DNA of 35,772 nt from Clostridia bacterium. GTDB lineage: Bacteria > Bacillota > Clostridia > Saccharofermentanales > Saccharofermentanaceae. The stretch's first letter is position 1. Every line of letters begins with the position of its first letter. The translations under genes and the position numbers were made by a program. The DNA lies in the NCBI GenBank assembly GCA_024403755.1, contig JAKSRF010000012.1, positions 1 to 35,772 on the forward strand. The letters are read 5' to 3'. Below the pieces are notes generated by a model that saw nothing but the letters and a program-made list of their open reading frames with translations, searched no databases and was not told the origin of the DNA. Below, one piece after another: positions 1-9,257 of this stretch.

Positions 1-14
1 AAATTAAAAATAAG

Positions 15-43
15 CAGACAGCTTATTTGCTGTTTGACTTTTT
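15..43 (+). terminator. Hairpin plus T-tract before the DtxR-type gene
   Basis: An 8-bp stem (15-22 with 29-36, one G-T wobble) closes a 6-nt loop and is followed by a T-rich run at 39-43. It fits a rho-independent terminator of a gene left of the window, or an attenuator, because the ribosome binding site of the next gene starts only 4 nt later. Confidence 0.45.
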
Positions 44-56
44 ATAGGAGATAAAG

Positions 57-422
57 ATGATTATTCAAGAGTCCGGAGAGATGTACCTTGAGACTATTTA
101 TGTTCTTTCTCAAAAGTCGCAATTTGTGCGTTCCATAGACATTGCCGATTACATGAATTACTCCAAGCCAAGCGTAAGTCGTGCCGTAAACAACCTTAAA
201 AATGAAGGTTATATTTCAATTGACGACAATGGGTACATCACACTGAATGATACCGGTTTGGCAATTGCAACCAAGATATACGAACGTCATACTTTTCTTA
301 CTGAGGTATTGACATCGCTCGGTGTTGACAACGAGACAGCATCACAGGATGCTTGTAAAATCGAACACGATATCAGTGATATTTCCTTTGAAGCAATAAA
401 AAGAGCCTTCATCAAAAGTTGA
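57..422 (+). CDS. DtxR/MntR-family metal-dependent transcriptional regulator
   Basis: Cytoplasmic metal-sensing DNA-binding repressor of 121 aa. A winged helix-turn-helix spans about residues 8-65 and is followed by the dimerisation and metal-binding helices. Aligned by eye to DtxR and MntR, the ligand positions carry Met9, Glu12, His78, Cys100, Glu103 and His104. Met at the first position and Cys in the CxxEH motif match the DtxR/IdeR (iron) pattern rather than the Asp/Glu pattern of MntR. The protein is shorter than MntR (about 142 aa) and has no SH3-like third domain. The ATG at 57 is preceded by AGGAG at 46-50. Its stop codon abuts the stop of the convergent minus-strand gene with no spacer. 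Its target genes are not visible here. Family confident; metal choice inferred. Confidence 0.85.
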   Translation: MIIQESGEMYLETIYVLSQKSQFVRSIDIADYMNYSKPSVSRAVNNLKNEGYISIDDNGYITLNDTGLAIATKIYERHTFLTEVLTSLGVDNETASQDACKIEHDISDISFEAIKRAFIKS

Positions 423-1091
423 TTAACCGATTGTAATATTTCCGTTTCCGTGAATATCAATCTCCGGTCCGCCCATATACATGTCCTTTGAATCTATTAT
501 CGTAAACAGGACATCCTTTGCTCTGGCAAGTATTTCGCGTGCTGAATAATAGGGTTGTTGAACAAAAACCTGCTTATCTGCAACATAACCGTATGCATCA
601 ATATCCGTACCTCTTGCATCAAATACAGCTCTGTACAGATGATATTTCTGAGTTACTATCACCATTTTCTCGCAACCGAAAATCTCCTTGGCTCTCTTCA
701 TACTCTCATAAGTAGAGAAACCTGCATGGTCCATGAAAATATCTTCCTCCGGGATACCATGCTCTATTGCATAATTACGCATTACATTTACTTCATCATA
801 ATTGCTTGTTCCGTGATCCCCGCTCATAAGGAGTTTAGGTGCAACTCCGTCAAAATACAACTTAACTGCAGCCTCAAGTCTGTCCTCCAGCATAGGCGAA
901 GGAACATCATTATATACTCCGCATCCAAGCACAAGAATGCAATCATAGGAATCCTTATCAGATAATTCTTTTATCTTTGTTTCACTAAAAAAATATGACT
1001 TTCCGTAAAAAACAACAAATAGATTTGCTGCTGTCAAAGCTATTACAGCCAACAAAAATGCTGCAACAGTTATTTTAATTATTTTCTTCAT
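423..1091 (-). CDS. SanA/YdcF-like DUF218 envelope protein
   Basis: A 222-aa protein with one N-terminal membrane anchor or uncleaved signal (about residues 5-29) and an extracytoplasmic DUF218 domain. Visible family landmarks are DCILVLGCGVYND, the LLMSGDHG segment, YDEVNVMRNYAIEHGIP, the acidic MDHAGFSTYES stretch and VTQKYHLYRA, which follow the order seen in SanA (linked to vancomycin sensitivity in E. coli). The family is tied to envelope homeostasis; its reaction is not settled. It is the last gene of the minus-strand operon and its start overlaps the preceding membrane-protein gene by 17 nt, so translation is probably coupled. Its stop directly abuts the stop of the DtxR-type gene. The family call is strong, the role is only general. 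Confidence 0.8.
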   Translation of the reverse strand: MKKIIKITVAAFLLAVIALTAANLFVVFYGKSYFFSETKIKELSDKDSYDCILVLGCGVYNDVPSPMLEDRLEAAVKLYFDGVAPKLLMSGDHGTSNYDEVNVMRNYAIEHGIPEEDIFMDHAGFSTYESMKRAKEIFGCEKMVIVTQKYHLYRAVFDARGTDIDAYGYVADKQVFVQQPYYSAREILARAKDVLFTIIDSKDMYMGGPEIDIHGNGNITIG

Positions 1092-1419
1092 TTTCTACGT
1101 TCGCACCGTCCTGCTTGGACTTAAGTTCGGAACGAATTGCCTCCGTATTCTTCATAAGTGTTACTACGGTTATTAAAGATACTGTAAAAACAAAGGATAC
1201 AGACAAACCTGAAAGAATAATAAAAATCAACTGAATTTCTTTATTAATCAATGTAATAATCCATACCAATAAAACGGCAGATAAATACACCGAAGCCAAA
1301 GCTATATAGTATTTGCGAAAACGTCTGTTATGTCCTTCTAGCTTAATACCGCATATCATATAAACCAGAGCCGCTGCCCCTATAAGTAAAAAAACAGAAG
1401 CCGTAATTACAGTCATCAT
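1075..1419 (-). CDS. Small integral membrane protein of unknown function
   Basis: A 114-aa protein with about four predicted membrane segments: residues 5-24, 41-58, 63-80 and a partly overlapping fourth up to about 88. A charged hydrophilic tail rich in Lys, Glu and Asn follows. No family was recognised. The start ATG overlaps the coaE stop in an ATGA arrangement (1416-1419), the usual sign of translational coupling. Its own 3' end overlaps the SanA-like gene. It is therefore part of the polA-coaE operon, and an envelope role together with the SanA-like protein is only a guess from position. Confidence 0.65.
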   Translation of the reverse strand: MMTVITASVFLLIGAAALVYMICGIKLEGHNRRFRKYYIALASVYLSAVLLVWIITLINKEIQLIFIILSGLSVSFVFTVSLITVVTLMKNTEAIRSELKSKQDGANVENEENN

Positions 1420-2024
1420 ATTCTGATACCTCTGGAAAGAAAATCTTCTTCAATAAGTTCCTGAACCCTTGTTTCCAATTCATCAAGCGTACCGGAATTA
1501 TCAATCTCACAGTTTCCTATTGCAAGATACTCATCATCAGTCATCTGTACGGAAATTCTTCTTCTGGCATCATCTTCCGTCATGCCTCGCTTCAACAATC
1601 TCTGAATTCTGACTTCTTCATCGCAGGTAACAACCCAAATTCTGTTACAAGCAGACACAAAACCGTTCTTAACCGGAATAGGAACATCAAGAACTATCGC
1701 TTTAGTACCTTTATTGCGTTCCTCATCTATAACCTTATTCATATATTCAAATACATATCTATGAATAATTGATGAAAGCAAATCAAGCTTTGTATTATCG
1801 TTAAATACCACAGATGCCATATATTTACGATTAAGTGCATTATCAGGACCGATTGCCCTATTACCGAAAGCTTCCCGTATACTTTCAATTGCAAGTCCGT
1901 CAGCCTCCGTAACCTTCCTTGATATCTCGTCAGCATCAAGAACAAGCACGCCTCTTTCTCTTAATATTGAGCTTACAGTACTCTTTCCGGAACCTATACC
2001 GCCGGTCACACCTAAAATAAACAT
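1416..2024 (-). CDS. coaE: Dephospho-CoA kinase
   Basis: Cytoplasmic enzyme for the last step of coenzyme A synthesis: ATP phosphorylates the 3'-hydroxyl of the ribose of dephospho-CoA. The 202-aa length is typical. The P-loop GVTGGIGSGKST lies at residues 5-16, the DADEISRKV segment follows near residue 30, and the lid region has the RLLKRGMTEDDARRRI pattern with paired arginines. The ATG at 2024 is preceded by an AAGGAG site that overlaps the polA stop codon, 10 nt away. A polA-coaE pair is common in Clostridia and other Firmicutes, which supports both calls. Confidence 0.95.
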   Translation of the reverse strand: MFILGVTGGIGSGKSTVSSILRERGVLVLDADEISRKVTEADGLAIESIREAFGNRAIGPDNALNRKYMASVVFNDNTKLDLLSSIIHRYVFEYMNKVIDEERNKGTKAIVLDVPIPVKNGFVSACNRIWVVTCDEEVRIQRLLKRGMTEDDARRRISVQMTDDEYLAIGNCEIDNSGTLDELETRVQELIEEDFLSRGIRI

Positions 2025-2034
2025 TCAATACTCC

Positions 2035-4776
2035 TTACTTGGCCTCGAGCCAATTCTTTCCGATTCCGACATCAGCACGAAGAGGAATGTTCAGCTTTAC
2101 AACATTCTCCATAACTTCCTTTACAAGTGCTGCTACTTCTTCTGCATCACGCTCACTGCATTCTACAATTATCTCATCATGAACCTGCATAACAAACTTT
2201 GCATCCGGATACTTCTCCCCTAACGCTTTCTCCACAGCAATCATAGCAAGTTTAATTATATCAGCCGCACTTCCCTGTATCGGAGTATTCATTGCTGCAC
2301 GATAGCCGAATTCTCTTACCGCATGGTTTGTACTCTTAAATTCATTGATATATCTTCGTCTTCCGAACATAGTGTCAACATAACCGTTTGTCTCTCCGTC
2401 GCTCTTAAGTTGCTCCAAATATGAAGTAACACCGCTGAACTTTTTATGGTATTCATCTATAAGTTTTTTGGCATCTCCGAACGACACTCCAAGATCATTT
2501 GACAGACCATACGGTGTAATACCATAGATAATGCTGAAATTAACGGTTTTTGCACTCGAACGCATCTTCGAAGATATAAATTCTTCAGGCAAATCATAAA
2601 GCTTCATTGCCGTACTCATATGAATATCCAAATCGTTATTAAAGCTCTCACACATATCCTTATCACCGGACAAATGTGCCAAAAGACGAAGTTCTATCTG
2701 CGAATAATCCGCATCCACCAATATTCGGCCCTCAGGAGCAATAAATGCTTCTCTTATTCTTCCACCGTCATCCGTCTTTACCGGAATATTCTGCAAATTC
2801 GGTTCTAACGATGAGAGACGACCTGTATTCGTCATAGCTTGTGTAAATGTAGTACGAATCCTGTCATCTTCATCTATATATGACTTTAATCCCACTGCAT
2901 ATGTCGAATCGAGTTTTGTAAGCTTGCGGTAAAGTATTATATCCTCCACAACAGGAGAATACTGCCTTAGTCTGTTCAATTCTTCCACGGATGTTGAATA
3001 AGAACCCGTCTTACTCTTCTTACCTGCAGGAAGCTTCAATTTCTCGAAAAGAATAACCGAAAGCTGTTTAGGTGAAGAAATATTGAACTCCTCACCGACC
3101 TGATCATAAATCTTCTTCTCAACTTCAGATATACGTTCCTCAAGTTCTTCATGAAACTCCGAAAGCATTTCTCGCGACACGTACATGCCGTTACGTTCTA
3201 TACGATCCAAAGTATCAATAAGCGGCAGCTCAATACCGTATACGAGTTCATTAATTTTCTGTTGTTCAGTCTCATCAGCCTGATACCTTGCGGTCATAAT
3301 ATTCAAATACAAATCCTGTGCAGCTCTTATATAATCATCATTATCACTGCCGGTCGCATCATTTTCAAGCATATCAAGGAGATTCAACTGAATCGGCTCA
3401 TCGATACCGTAAGGGTATGTAATACCGGTTGTACGTTCAAACACGTCGGAAAATTCGATTTTCGAGCCTTCGATATGATTTAAAATATAAGCACAAATTT
3501 TAGTATCAAAGAAAACAAAATCGCCATCTGCAGGTGCCGCAAGAACCTTGCTGCTCTCCTTGTAATCATAACAGGCAATAACACGTTTGTTATCTTTGAA
3601 ATTCAATTCAGACAACAAATGCGGCAATTCAGAATCCGGAATAATCCAAAATTTGCATTTCCCGGCTGTTCCTACAATAGCTTTATCGTTCTTACAAAAA
3701 CAGATACCGACATTAGGTAAATCATCTGCTTTCTCAAGACATTCGTTTATCGCTGCAGCAACAGTACTAATGCTCTGATCAGTTGTTATTCCCTCGCTGA
3801 CGTTTTTCTTATCAAGCTTGATAAATTCAGCCAAACTGCTTTTTATTGATGCACGCAACTCATTATCATCGCTTATTTTCACTTCAACAGTAGGCTTTAA
3901 AGTATCCAGTTTGAGTTTCTTGGCAAGAGACTTAAGCTGATAGCTCATGAGCTTATCAAACAAAAGCTGCTTATCCGGAATATCCGGGATAATCGTGGCT
4001 TCAACGCCCCACGGAACAGGAACGAATCTGTCAATCGTACAAAGCTTAAGATTAAGCTCAAGCTTATCCTCGCTTCCTGTCAAATTCTTCTGCTGTGCAG
4101 GCTTTAATTCGTCTATATGTGATAAAACACCATCTATATCATGATACTTTGCTATGAGGTCAAATGCTGTTTTCGGTCCGATTTTATCTATTCCGATAAT
4201 ATTATCGGAATTATCACCCATAAGTGCCTTAACATAAATAAAGCGCTCAGGAGGAACACCGTTCTCAGCTTCAAATCGTTCTCTGTCATAGAGAATACGT
4301 GGAGGCATATCCTTCTTGGAACAAGGCATTACTACTTTGGTTTTATCTGAGATAAGCTGGTAGTCATCATGATCACCGCTGAAAATAAAGACCTGCATTC
4401 CGCTTTCCTCGCCGAGTCTTGACAGCGTACCTATCAAATCATCTGCCTCGTAGCTCTCTAATTCCATACGCTTAATTCCCATTAAGTCAAGAATCTCTTT
4501 AACTATAGGAAGTTGGCACGCCAAATCAGGATCCATCGGTTTACGTGTGGCTTTATAATCCTTTGAAAGCTTATGTCTGAAGGTAGGAGCTTTCAAATCA
4601 AACAGAACACACATATCTGTCGGATTGTACTCATCCATTACGGACAGCAAAGAATTAAAAAATCCGTTAACCGCCCCGGTCGGTACACCGGTACTGCTTG
4701 TGAGAAAGGTCTTGCAACCGTAAAATGCACGATTTATTATTGAATTTCCGTCTACGAGCAAAAGTGTTCTGTCCAT
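2035..4776 (-). CDS. polA: DNA polymerase I
   Basis: A 913-aa DNA polymerase I for gap filling and primer removal in replication and repair. Order of domains: an N-terminal 5'-3' exonuclease (YEADDLIGTL, SGDHDDYQLIS, GDNSDNIIGIDKIGPKTA), a middle 3'-5' exonuclease-like domain, and a family A polymerase. Polymerase motif A (DADYSQIELR), motif B (RSSAKTVNFSIIYG) and motif C (MQVHDEIIVE) are intact. In the middle domain the DxE pair of Exo motif I is not recognisable (the region reads GICFCKND), so proofreading is probably lost, as in Bacillus and Taq enzymes. It lies 12 nt downstream of the activase gene and 10 nt upstream of coaE in the same operon. Confidence 0.97.
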   Translation of the reverse strand: MDRTLLLVDGNSIINRAFYGCKTFLTSSTGVPTGAVNGFFNSLLSVMDEYNPTDMCVLFDLKAPTFRHKLSKDYKATRKPMDPDLACQLPIVKEILDLMGIKRMELESYEADDLIGTLSRLGEESGMQVFIFSGDHDDYQLISDKTKVVMPCSKKDMPPRILYDRERFEAENGVPPERFIYVKALMGDNSDNIIGIDKIGPKTAFDLIAKYHDIDGVLSHIDELKPAQQKNLTGSEDKLELNLKLCTIDRFVPVPWGVEATIIPDIPDKQLLFDKLMSYQLKSLAKKLKLDTLKPTVEVKISDDNELRASIKSSLAEFIKLDKKNVSEGITTDQSISTVAAAINECLEKADDLPNVGICFCKNDKAIVGTAGKCKFWIIPDSELPHLLSELNFKDNKRVIACYDYKESSKVLAAPADGDFVFFDTKICAYILNHIEGSKIEFSDVFERTTGITYPYGIDEPIQLNLLDMLENDATGSDNDDYIRAAQDLYLNIMTARYQADETEQQKINELVYGIELPLIDTLDRIERNGMYVSREMLSEFHEELEERISEVEKKIYDQVGEEFNISSPKQLSVILFEKLKLPAGKKSKTGSYSTSVEELNRLRQYSPVVEDIILYRKLTKLDSTYAVGLKSYIDEDDRIRTTFTQAMTNTGRLSSLEPNLQNIPVKTDDGGRIREAFIAPEGRILVDADYSQIELRLLAHLSGDKDMCESFNNDLDIHMSTAMKLYDLPEEFISSKMRSSAKTVNFSIIYGITPYGLSNDLGVSFGDAKKLIDEYHKKFSGVTSYLEQLKSDGETNGYVDTMFGRRRYINEFKSTNHAVREFGYRAAMNTPIQGSAADIIKLAMIAVEKALGEKYPDAKFVMQVHDEIIVECSERDAEEVAALVKEVMENVVKLNIPLRADVGIGKNWLEAK

Positions 4777-4788
4777 AATCTTATCTCT

Positions 4789-7700
4789 TTATTTATCCTG
4801 ATTACCGTTTTGCTTAATATTTTGTTCTGCATTATGAGCCGCATGTGCAGTCGAAATCATAAGCTTAATTCTGTTAAGCTGATTGGCCTCCGAAGCACCC
4901 GGATCATAGTCTATAGGTATAATATTAGACTTCGGATATTGTCTTCTCAATTCCTTAATCATACCCTTACCTGTTACATGATTCGGAAGACAGGCAAACG
5001 GCTGTGCACAGATAATATTCGGTACACCTTCCTTTATCAATTCAATCATCTCGGCAGTAAGGAACCAACCTTCACCGCAGAAATTACCACAGGAAAGTAT
5101 TGAAGAAGAAGTTTTGGCCATCTCCTCGATTCTCTCCGTCAACATAAATTTACCGTTTGTCTTCTTAAATTCTTTATTTACAGGTTTTCTGATTCTCTCG
5201 ATAATATCAATTGCTGCCTTATCCACAACAGCGTCCTTCTTGCTTCTTCCGAGATTATCCGCTGACCAAATAGGGCAATAAGCGCAATACAGGAAGAAAT
5301 CCATAACACCCGGAAGAACTGCTTCACAGCCCTCAGACTCAATAACATCAATTGCATTGTTATTTGCATCCGGATGGAACTTAACAAGAATCTCTCCGAC
5401 AAGTCCTACACGAGGCTTTCTGAAGGATGTATCTATAGGAAGCTTATCGAACTTCTCAACTGCAAGCTTAACATATTCCGTAAATGACTTAACCGTCGGA
5501 ATATTATCAAGATCAACACCTATCTCTCGGAGACAAGCTTTTATCTCTGCCTGCTGCTTCTCATCAAACGAATCAAAATTATTCGGCATTATCTGGTCAT
5601 AACGCTTACTCAATCCGTCAGCGAAATTATCCTTATTTATAAGTTTAATACCGATTTGATTGAGATATCTGTACAAGGCATTTGCAGAACCCTTTACCTT
5701 CTCATAAGGTCTTGTACGAAGAATCATTGTAGTAAGCATATCGCCCATAGCAATTCCCTGAACTGCTCTCAAAGCAAATCCCGGTGTCACCTTGAATCCG
5801 CTGTTCTTCTCAATTCCCTGAACCGACAAAGCAATAACAGGAATCTGTGGATAACCGGCCTCTTTAAGGGCTTTTCTGAGGAATCCTACATAATTTGTAG
5901 CACGGCAACCTCCGCCTGTCTGAGTAATAGCTACGGTAGTATTATCAGGATCAAGTTCACCCTTAAGTATCTCATTTACCATCTGTCCGACAACAACTAT
6001 TGACGGGAAACAAGCATCATTATTTACGAAACGCAAACCACATTCAATATCCTCTCTTGTAGCCTGCTTCAGAACCTTCATCTTATAGCCTTCTCTTCTG
6101 AAGGTAGCCTCAACAAAGTCAAACTGAACAGGAGCCATCTGAGGAGCAAGGATTGTATGCTGAGCTTTATGTTCTTTTGTGAATTCAACTCTTTTAAGAA
6201 CGTATGAATCCTTTTTTATCTTTTTATCATCGTTTGAGTTTACTGTCTTACTCAAATTCTCTCGTTCATCCATTGCCACAACAAGCGAACGCATTCTGAT
6301 TCGTGCTGCACCGAGATTACTTACTTCATCAATCTTAAGCAATGTATAAAGCTTACCGGAAGATTCAAGAATCTCCTGAACCTGATCTGACGTAACTGCA
6401 TCGAGGCCGCATCCGAAGCTGGTTAACTGTACCAACTCAAGATTTGGATGATTAATTACAAAAGCAGCAGCCTCATAAAGTCTTGTATGATACATCCACT
6501 GATCCACAACACGAATAGGTCGCTGCAAATTACCCGGAACCGCAACGGAATCCTCAGTAAGTACAGCCAGTCCGAGCGAGTTAATCATCTCAGGAATACC
6601 GTGATGAATTTCCGGATCGATATGATACGGGCGTCCCGCAAGGACGATACCCTTCATATTCATTTCCTGCATCTGTTCAAGAATCTCTTTTCCCTTGTTA
6701 CGAATATCCTCTTTAAATTTCTGATATTCCTCACTTCCGGCCTTAACCGCATCTATTGCCTCTTTGCGTGTTACATTCCATGCACTGAAGGTATCAGTCA
6801 ATTTCTCTGCAACACAATTCAAATTATCCAAAGGCATAAAAGGATTCAGGAATCTGATATTCTTCTCTCTCAGATTCTCGACATTATTACGTATTACCTC
6901 AGGATATGAGCATACTATAGGACAATTGTAGTGATTACCTGAAGCCTGATTCTCGTTATTCTCATAAGGTACATCAGGATAAAAAATTGTAGTTATTCCC
7001 TTCGTAATCAGATCCTCTATATGACCGTGTGTCATCTTTGCCGGATAACATACAGATTCAGAAGGAATCGTATCCATTCCCGTCTCGAAAAGGGCATGTG
7101 AAGATCTTGCCGATACCACAACTCTGAATCCCAATTTTGTAAGAACTGTAAACCAGAACGGATAATTCTCATACTGGTTAAGTGCACGAGGTATACCTAT
7201 TACACCTCTCGGAGCATCCTTCTCAGCAAGAGGCTTATAGTAGCTGAAGGTACGCTCATACTTATACTTGAACATATTAGGAAGCGTGCTCTTATTCTGT
7301 AATTCCTCTATGCTTATGCTCTCGCCTCTCTCACAACGATTTCCGGAAACAAATCTCTTACCGTTTGAGAATGTTGATACCGTAAGCTTACAGTGATTGG
7401 TACAGAACTGACACTGTCTGTTCTCAGTTTCCATATTAAAAGCATTTAATTCATCAAGTTTCAATATTGTTGTAGCCTTTGCCTTTTTGGAAGAAGATCT
7501 CTCCATGGCAATCAATGCAGCACCGAAAGCGCCCATTAATCCGGCCACATTAGGTCTTATTACATCTCGTTTAGATACTATCTCAAAACAACGAAGAATA
7601 GCATCATTAAGGAATGTACCACCCTGAACTACAATATTTTTACCGAGCTGCTCCGTATCTCTGATTTTGATAACCTTGTACAAAGCATTTCGAACAACAG

Positions 7701-9228
7701 AATATGAAAGGCCTGCCGAGATATCACCGACTGACGCACCTTCCTTCTGAGCCTGCTTAACCTTTGAATTCATAAACACTGTACATCTCGTTCCGAGATC
7801 AACAGGATTCTCAGCCTTCAGCGCTTCCTTAGCAAATTGCTGCGGCTCCATTCCCAAGGTTTGAGCAAAGGTTTGAATAAATGAACCGCAACCCGATGAA
7901 CAAGCCTCATTAAGCATAATCGAATCAATTACACCGTTTCTGATTCTCATACACTTCATATCCTGACCGCCGATATCAATAATAAAATCAACGTCAGGAC
8001 AGAAAAATTTAGCTGCTCTGAAATGAGCCATCGTCTCAATTTCACCTGTATCAACACCCAAAGCCGCTTTAATAATATTCTCACCGTAACCGGTTACACA
8101 AGAATAGCTGAGTGATGTATTCTCAGGAAGCTTACTGTATATATCCTTTAGAATCTCTACGGCACTCATTACAGGATTTCCCTTATTACTTGCATAATAA
8201 GAATAAACTATCTCGTGATTCTCATTGATAACTACTGCTTTAGTAGTAGTAGAACCTGCATCCATACCAAGATAAAGCTTTCCTGCTTGATTCTTAAGTT
8301 CCTTTATTTCCATGCTCGCTTTCGCATGTCTGTCAAAGAACGCTTTCTTCTCATCTTCATCCTTAAAGAGCGGAGATATTCTGATAATATCCGGCTTAAA
8401 TCCCTCTTTATTCTTAAATTTTTCCAGCAAATCACTGAGTTTGATTGCATCACCTTCAGCACTTAATGCTGCACCCAAAGCAACATAAATCTGTGCTTCC
8501 TCAGGCATCCAGAAAGAATCAACCTTATCGGCCAATGTTCTCTCAAACGCATTACGAAGCTCGGAATTAAAATATAATGGTCCTCCAAGGAAGGCAACGT
8601 TACCTTTTATAGGTCTGCCGCATGCAAGTCCTGCTATAGTCTGATTAACAACAGACTGATATATTGATGCTGCAAGGTCTTCCTTTGCTGCGCCCTCGTT
8701 AATCAACGGTTGTAGATCGCTCTTGGCAAAAACTCCGCATCTGCTGGCAATTGTATAAAGAGATCTGTAATCCTTGGCAAAATTATTAAGTCCGTCTGCA
8801 TCAGTCTGCAAAAGCGAAGCCATTTGATCAATGAAAGCACCGGTACCGCCTGCGCAGGTACCGTTCATTCTCTGCTCCAAAACCGGATGCATATAGGTAA
8901 TCTTTGCATCCTCGCCTCCAAGCTCAATTATTACATCAGTCTCAGGATGATATTTTTTTATTGCATATGTCTCAGCCATAACTTCCTGAATAAAATTCAG
9001 TCCGAGCCAATTTGCAACAGAAAGTCCGCCGGAGCCGGTAATACAAACCTGGCAAAGAATCCCCTCATACTTCGCATTAATCTCCTCGAAAAGAACATTC
9101 AACAGTCCCGAAATATCTGAATGATGTCTTCTGTACTCACTTAAAATAATGTTATCGTCTTCAAGCAAAACCACCTTAATAGTAGTTGAACCTATATCCA
9201 GTCCAAGCTTGTACATCTTTTGTTCCAT
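4789..9228 (-). CDS. Giant fused 2-hydroxyacyl-CoA dehydratase activase (two BadF/HgdC ATPase domains)
   Basis: A 1479-aa cytoplasmic protein. Two actin-fold (ASKHA) ATPase modules sit in tandem: one starts at GLDIGSTTIK (about residue 9), the other at GMDAGSTTTK (about residue 321). Each has the two cysteines that in HgdC bind a bridging [4Fe-4S] cluster: Cys125 and Cys164 in the first, Cys443 and Cys482 in the second. One chain may thus mimic the HgdC dimer. A CxxCxxxC motif (QCQFCTNHC) follows, then a DUF2229 region (RGVIGIPRALNQYENYPFWF onward) and a C-terminal part resembling an HgdB-type dehydratase subunit. HgdC uses ATP hydrolysis to drive low-potential electron transfer to a dehydratase. 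No hgdAB-type partner genes are visible here, so the substrate is unknown. An AAGGAG site precedes the ATG at 9228. Confidence 0.9.
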   Translation of the reverse strand: MEQKMYKLGLDIGSTTIKVVLLEDDNIILSEYRRHHSDISGLLNVLFEEINAKYEGILCQVCITGSGGLSVANWLGLNFIQEVMAETYAIKKYHPETDVIIELGGEDAKITYMHPVLEQRMNGTCAGGTGAFIDQMASLLQTDADGLNNFAKDYRSLYTIASRCGVFAKSDLQPLINEGAAKEDLAASIYQSVVNQTIAGLACGRPIKGNVAFLGGPLYFNSELRNAFERTLADKVDSFWMPEEAQIYVALGAALSAEGDAIKLSDLLEKFKNKEGFKPDIIRISPLFKDEDEKKAFFDRHAKASMEIKELKNQAGKLYLGMDAGSTTTKAVVINENHEIVYSYYASNKGNPVMSAVEILKDIYSKLPENTSLSYSCVTGYGENIIKAALGVDTGEIETMAHFRAAKFFCPDVDFIIDIGGQDMKCMRIRNGVIDSIMLNEACSSGCGSFIQTFAQTLGMEPQQFAKEALKAENPVDLGTRCTVFMNSKVKQAQKEGASVGDISAGLSYSVVRNALYKVIKIRDTEQLGKNIVVQGGTFLNDAILRCFEIVSKRDVIRPNVAGLMGAFGAALIAMERSSSKKAKATTILKLDELNAFNMETENRQCQFCTNHCKLTVSTFSNGKRFVSGNRCERGESISIEELQNKSTLPNMFKYKYERTFSYYKPLAEKDAPRGVIGIPRALNQYENYPFWFTVLTKLGFRVVVSARSSHALFETGMDTIPSESVCYPAKMTHGHIEDLITKGITTIFYPDVPYENNENQASGNHYNCPIVCSYPEVIRNNVENLREKNIRFLNPFMPLDNLNCVAEKLTDTFSAWNVTRKEAIDAVKAGSEEYQKFKEDIRNKGKEILEQMQEMNMKGIVLAGRPYHIDPEIHHGIPEMINSLGLAVLTEDSVAVPGNLQRPIRVVDQWMYHTRLYEAAAFVINHPNLELVQLTSFGCGLDAVTSDQVQEILESSGKLYTLLKIDEVSNLGAARIRMRSLVVAMDERENLSKTVNSNDDKKIKKDSYVLKRVEFTKEHKAQHTILAPQMAPVQFDFVEATFRREGYKMKVLKQATREDIECGLRFVNNDACFPSIVVVGQMVNEILKGELDPDNTTVAITQTGGGCRATNYVGFLRKALKEAGYPQIPVIALSVQGIEKNSGFKVTPGFALRAVQGIAMGDMLTTMILRTRPYEKVKGSANALYRYLNQIGIKLINKDNFADGLSKRYDQIMPNNFDSFDEKQQAEIKACLREIGVDLDNIPTVKSFTEYVKLAVEKFDKLPIDTSFRKPRVGLVGEILVKFHPDANNNAIDVIESEGCEAVLPGVMDFFLYCAYCPIWSADNLGRSKKDAVVDKAAIDIIERIRKPVNKEFKKTNGKFMLTERIEEMAKTSSSILSCGNFCGEGWFLTAEMIELIKEGVPNIICAQPFACLPNHVTGKGMIKELRRQYPKSNIIPIDYDPGASEANQLNRIKLMISTAHAAHNAEQNIKQNGNQDK

Positions 9229-9257
9229 TACGTCTCTCCTTAACCGTTTATCAAACC

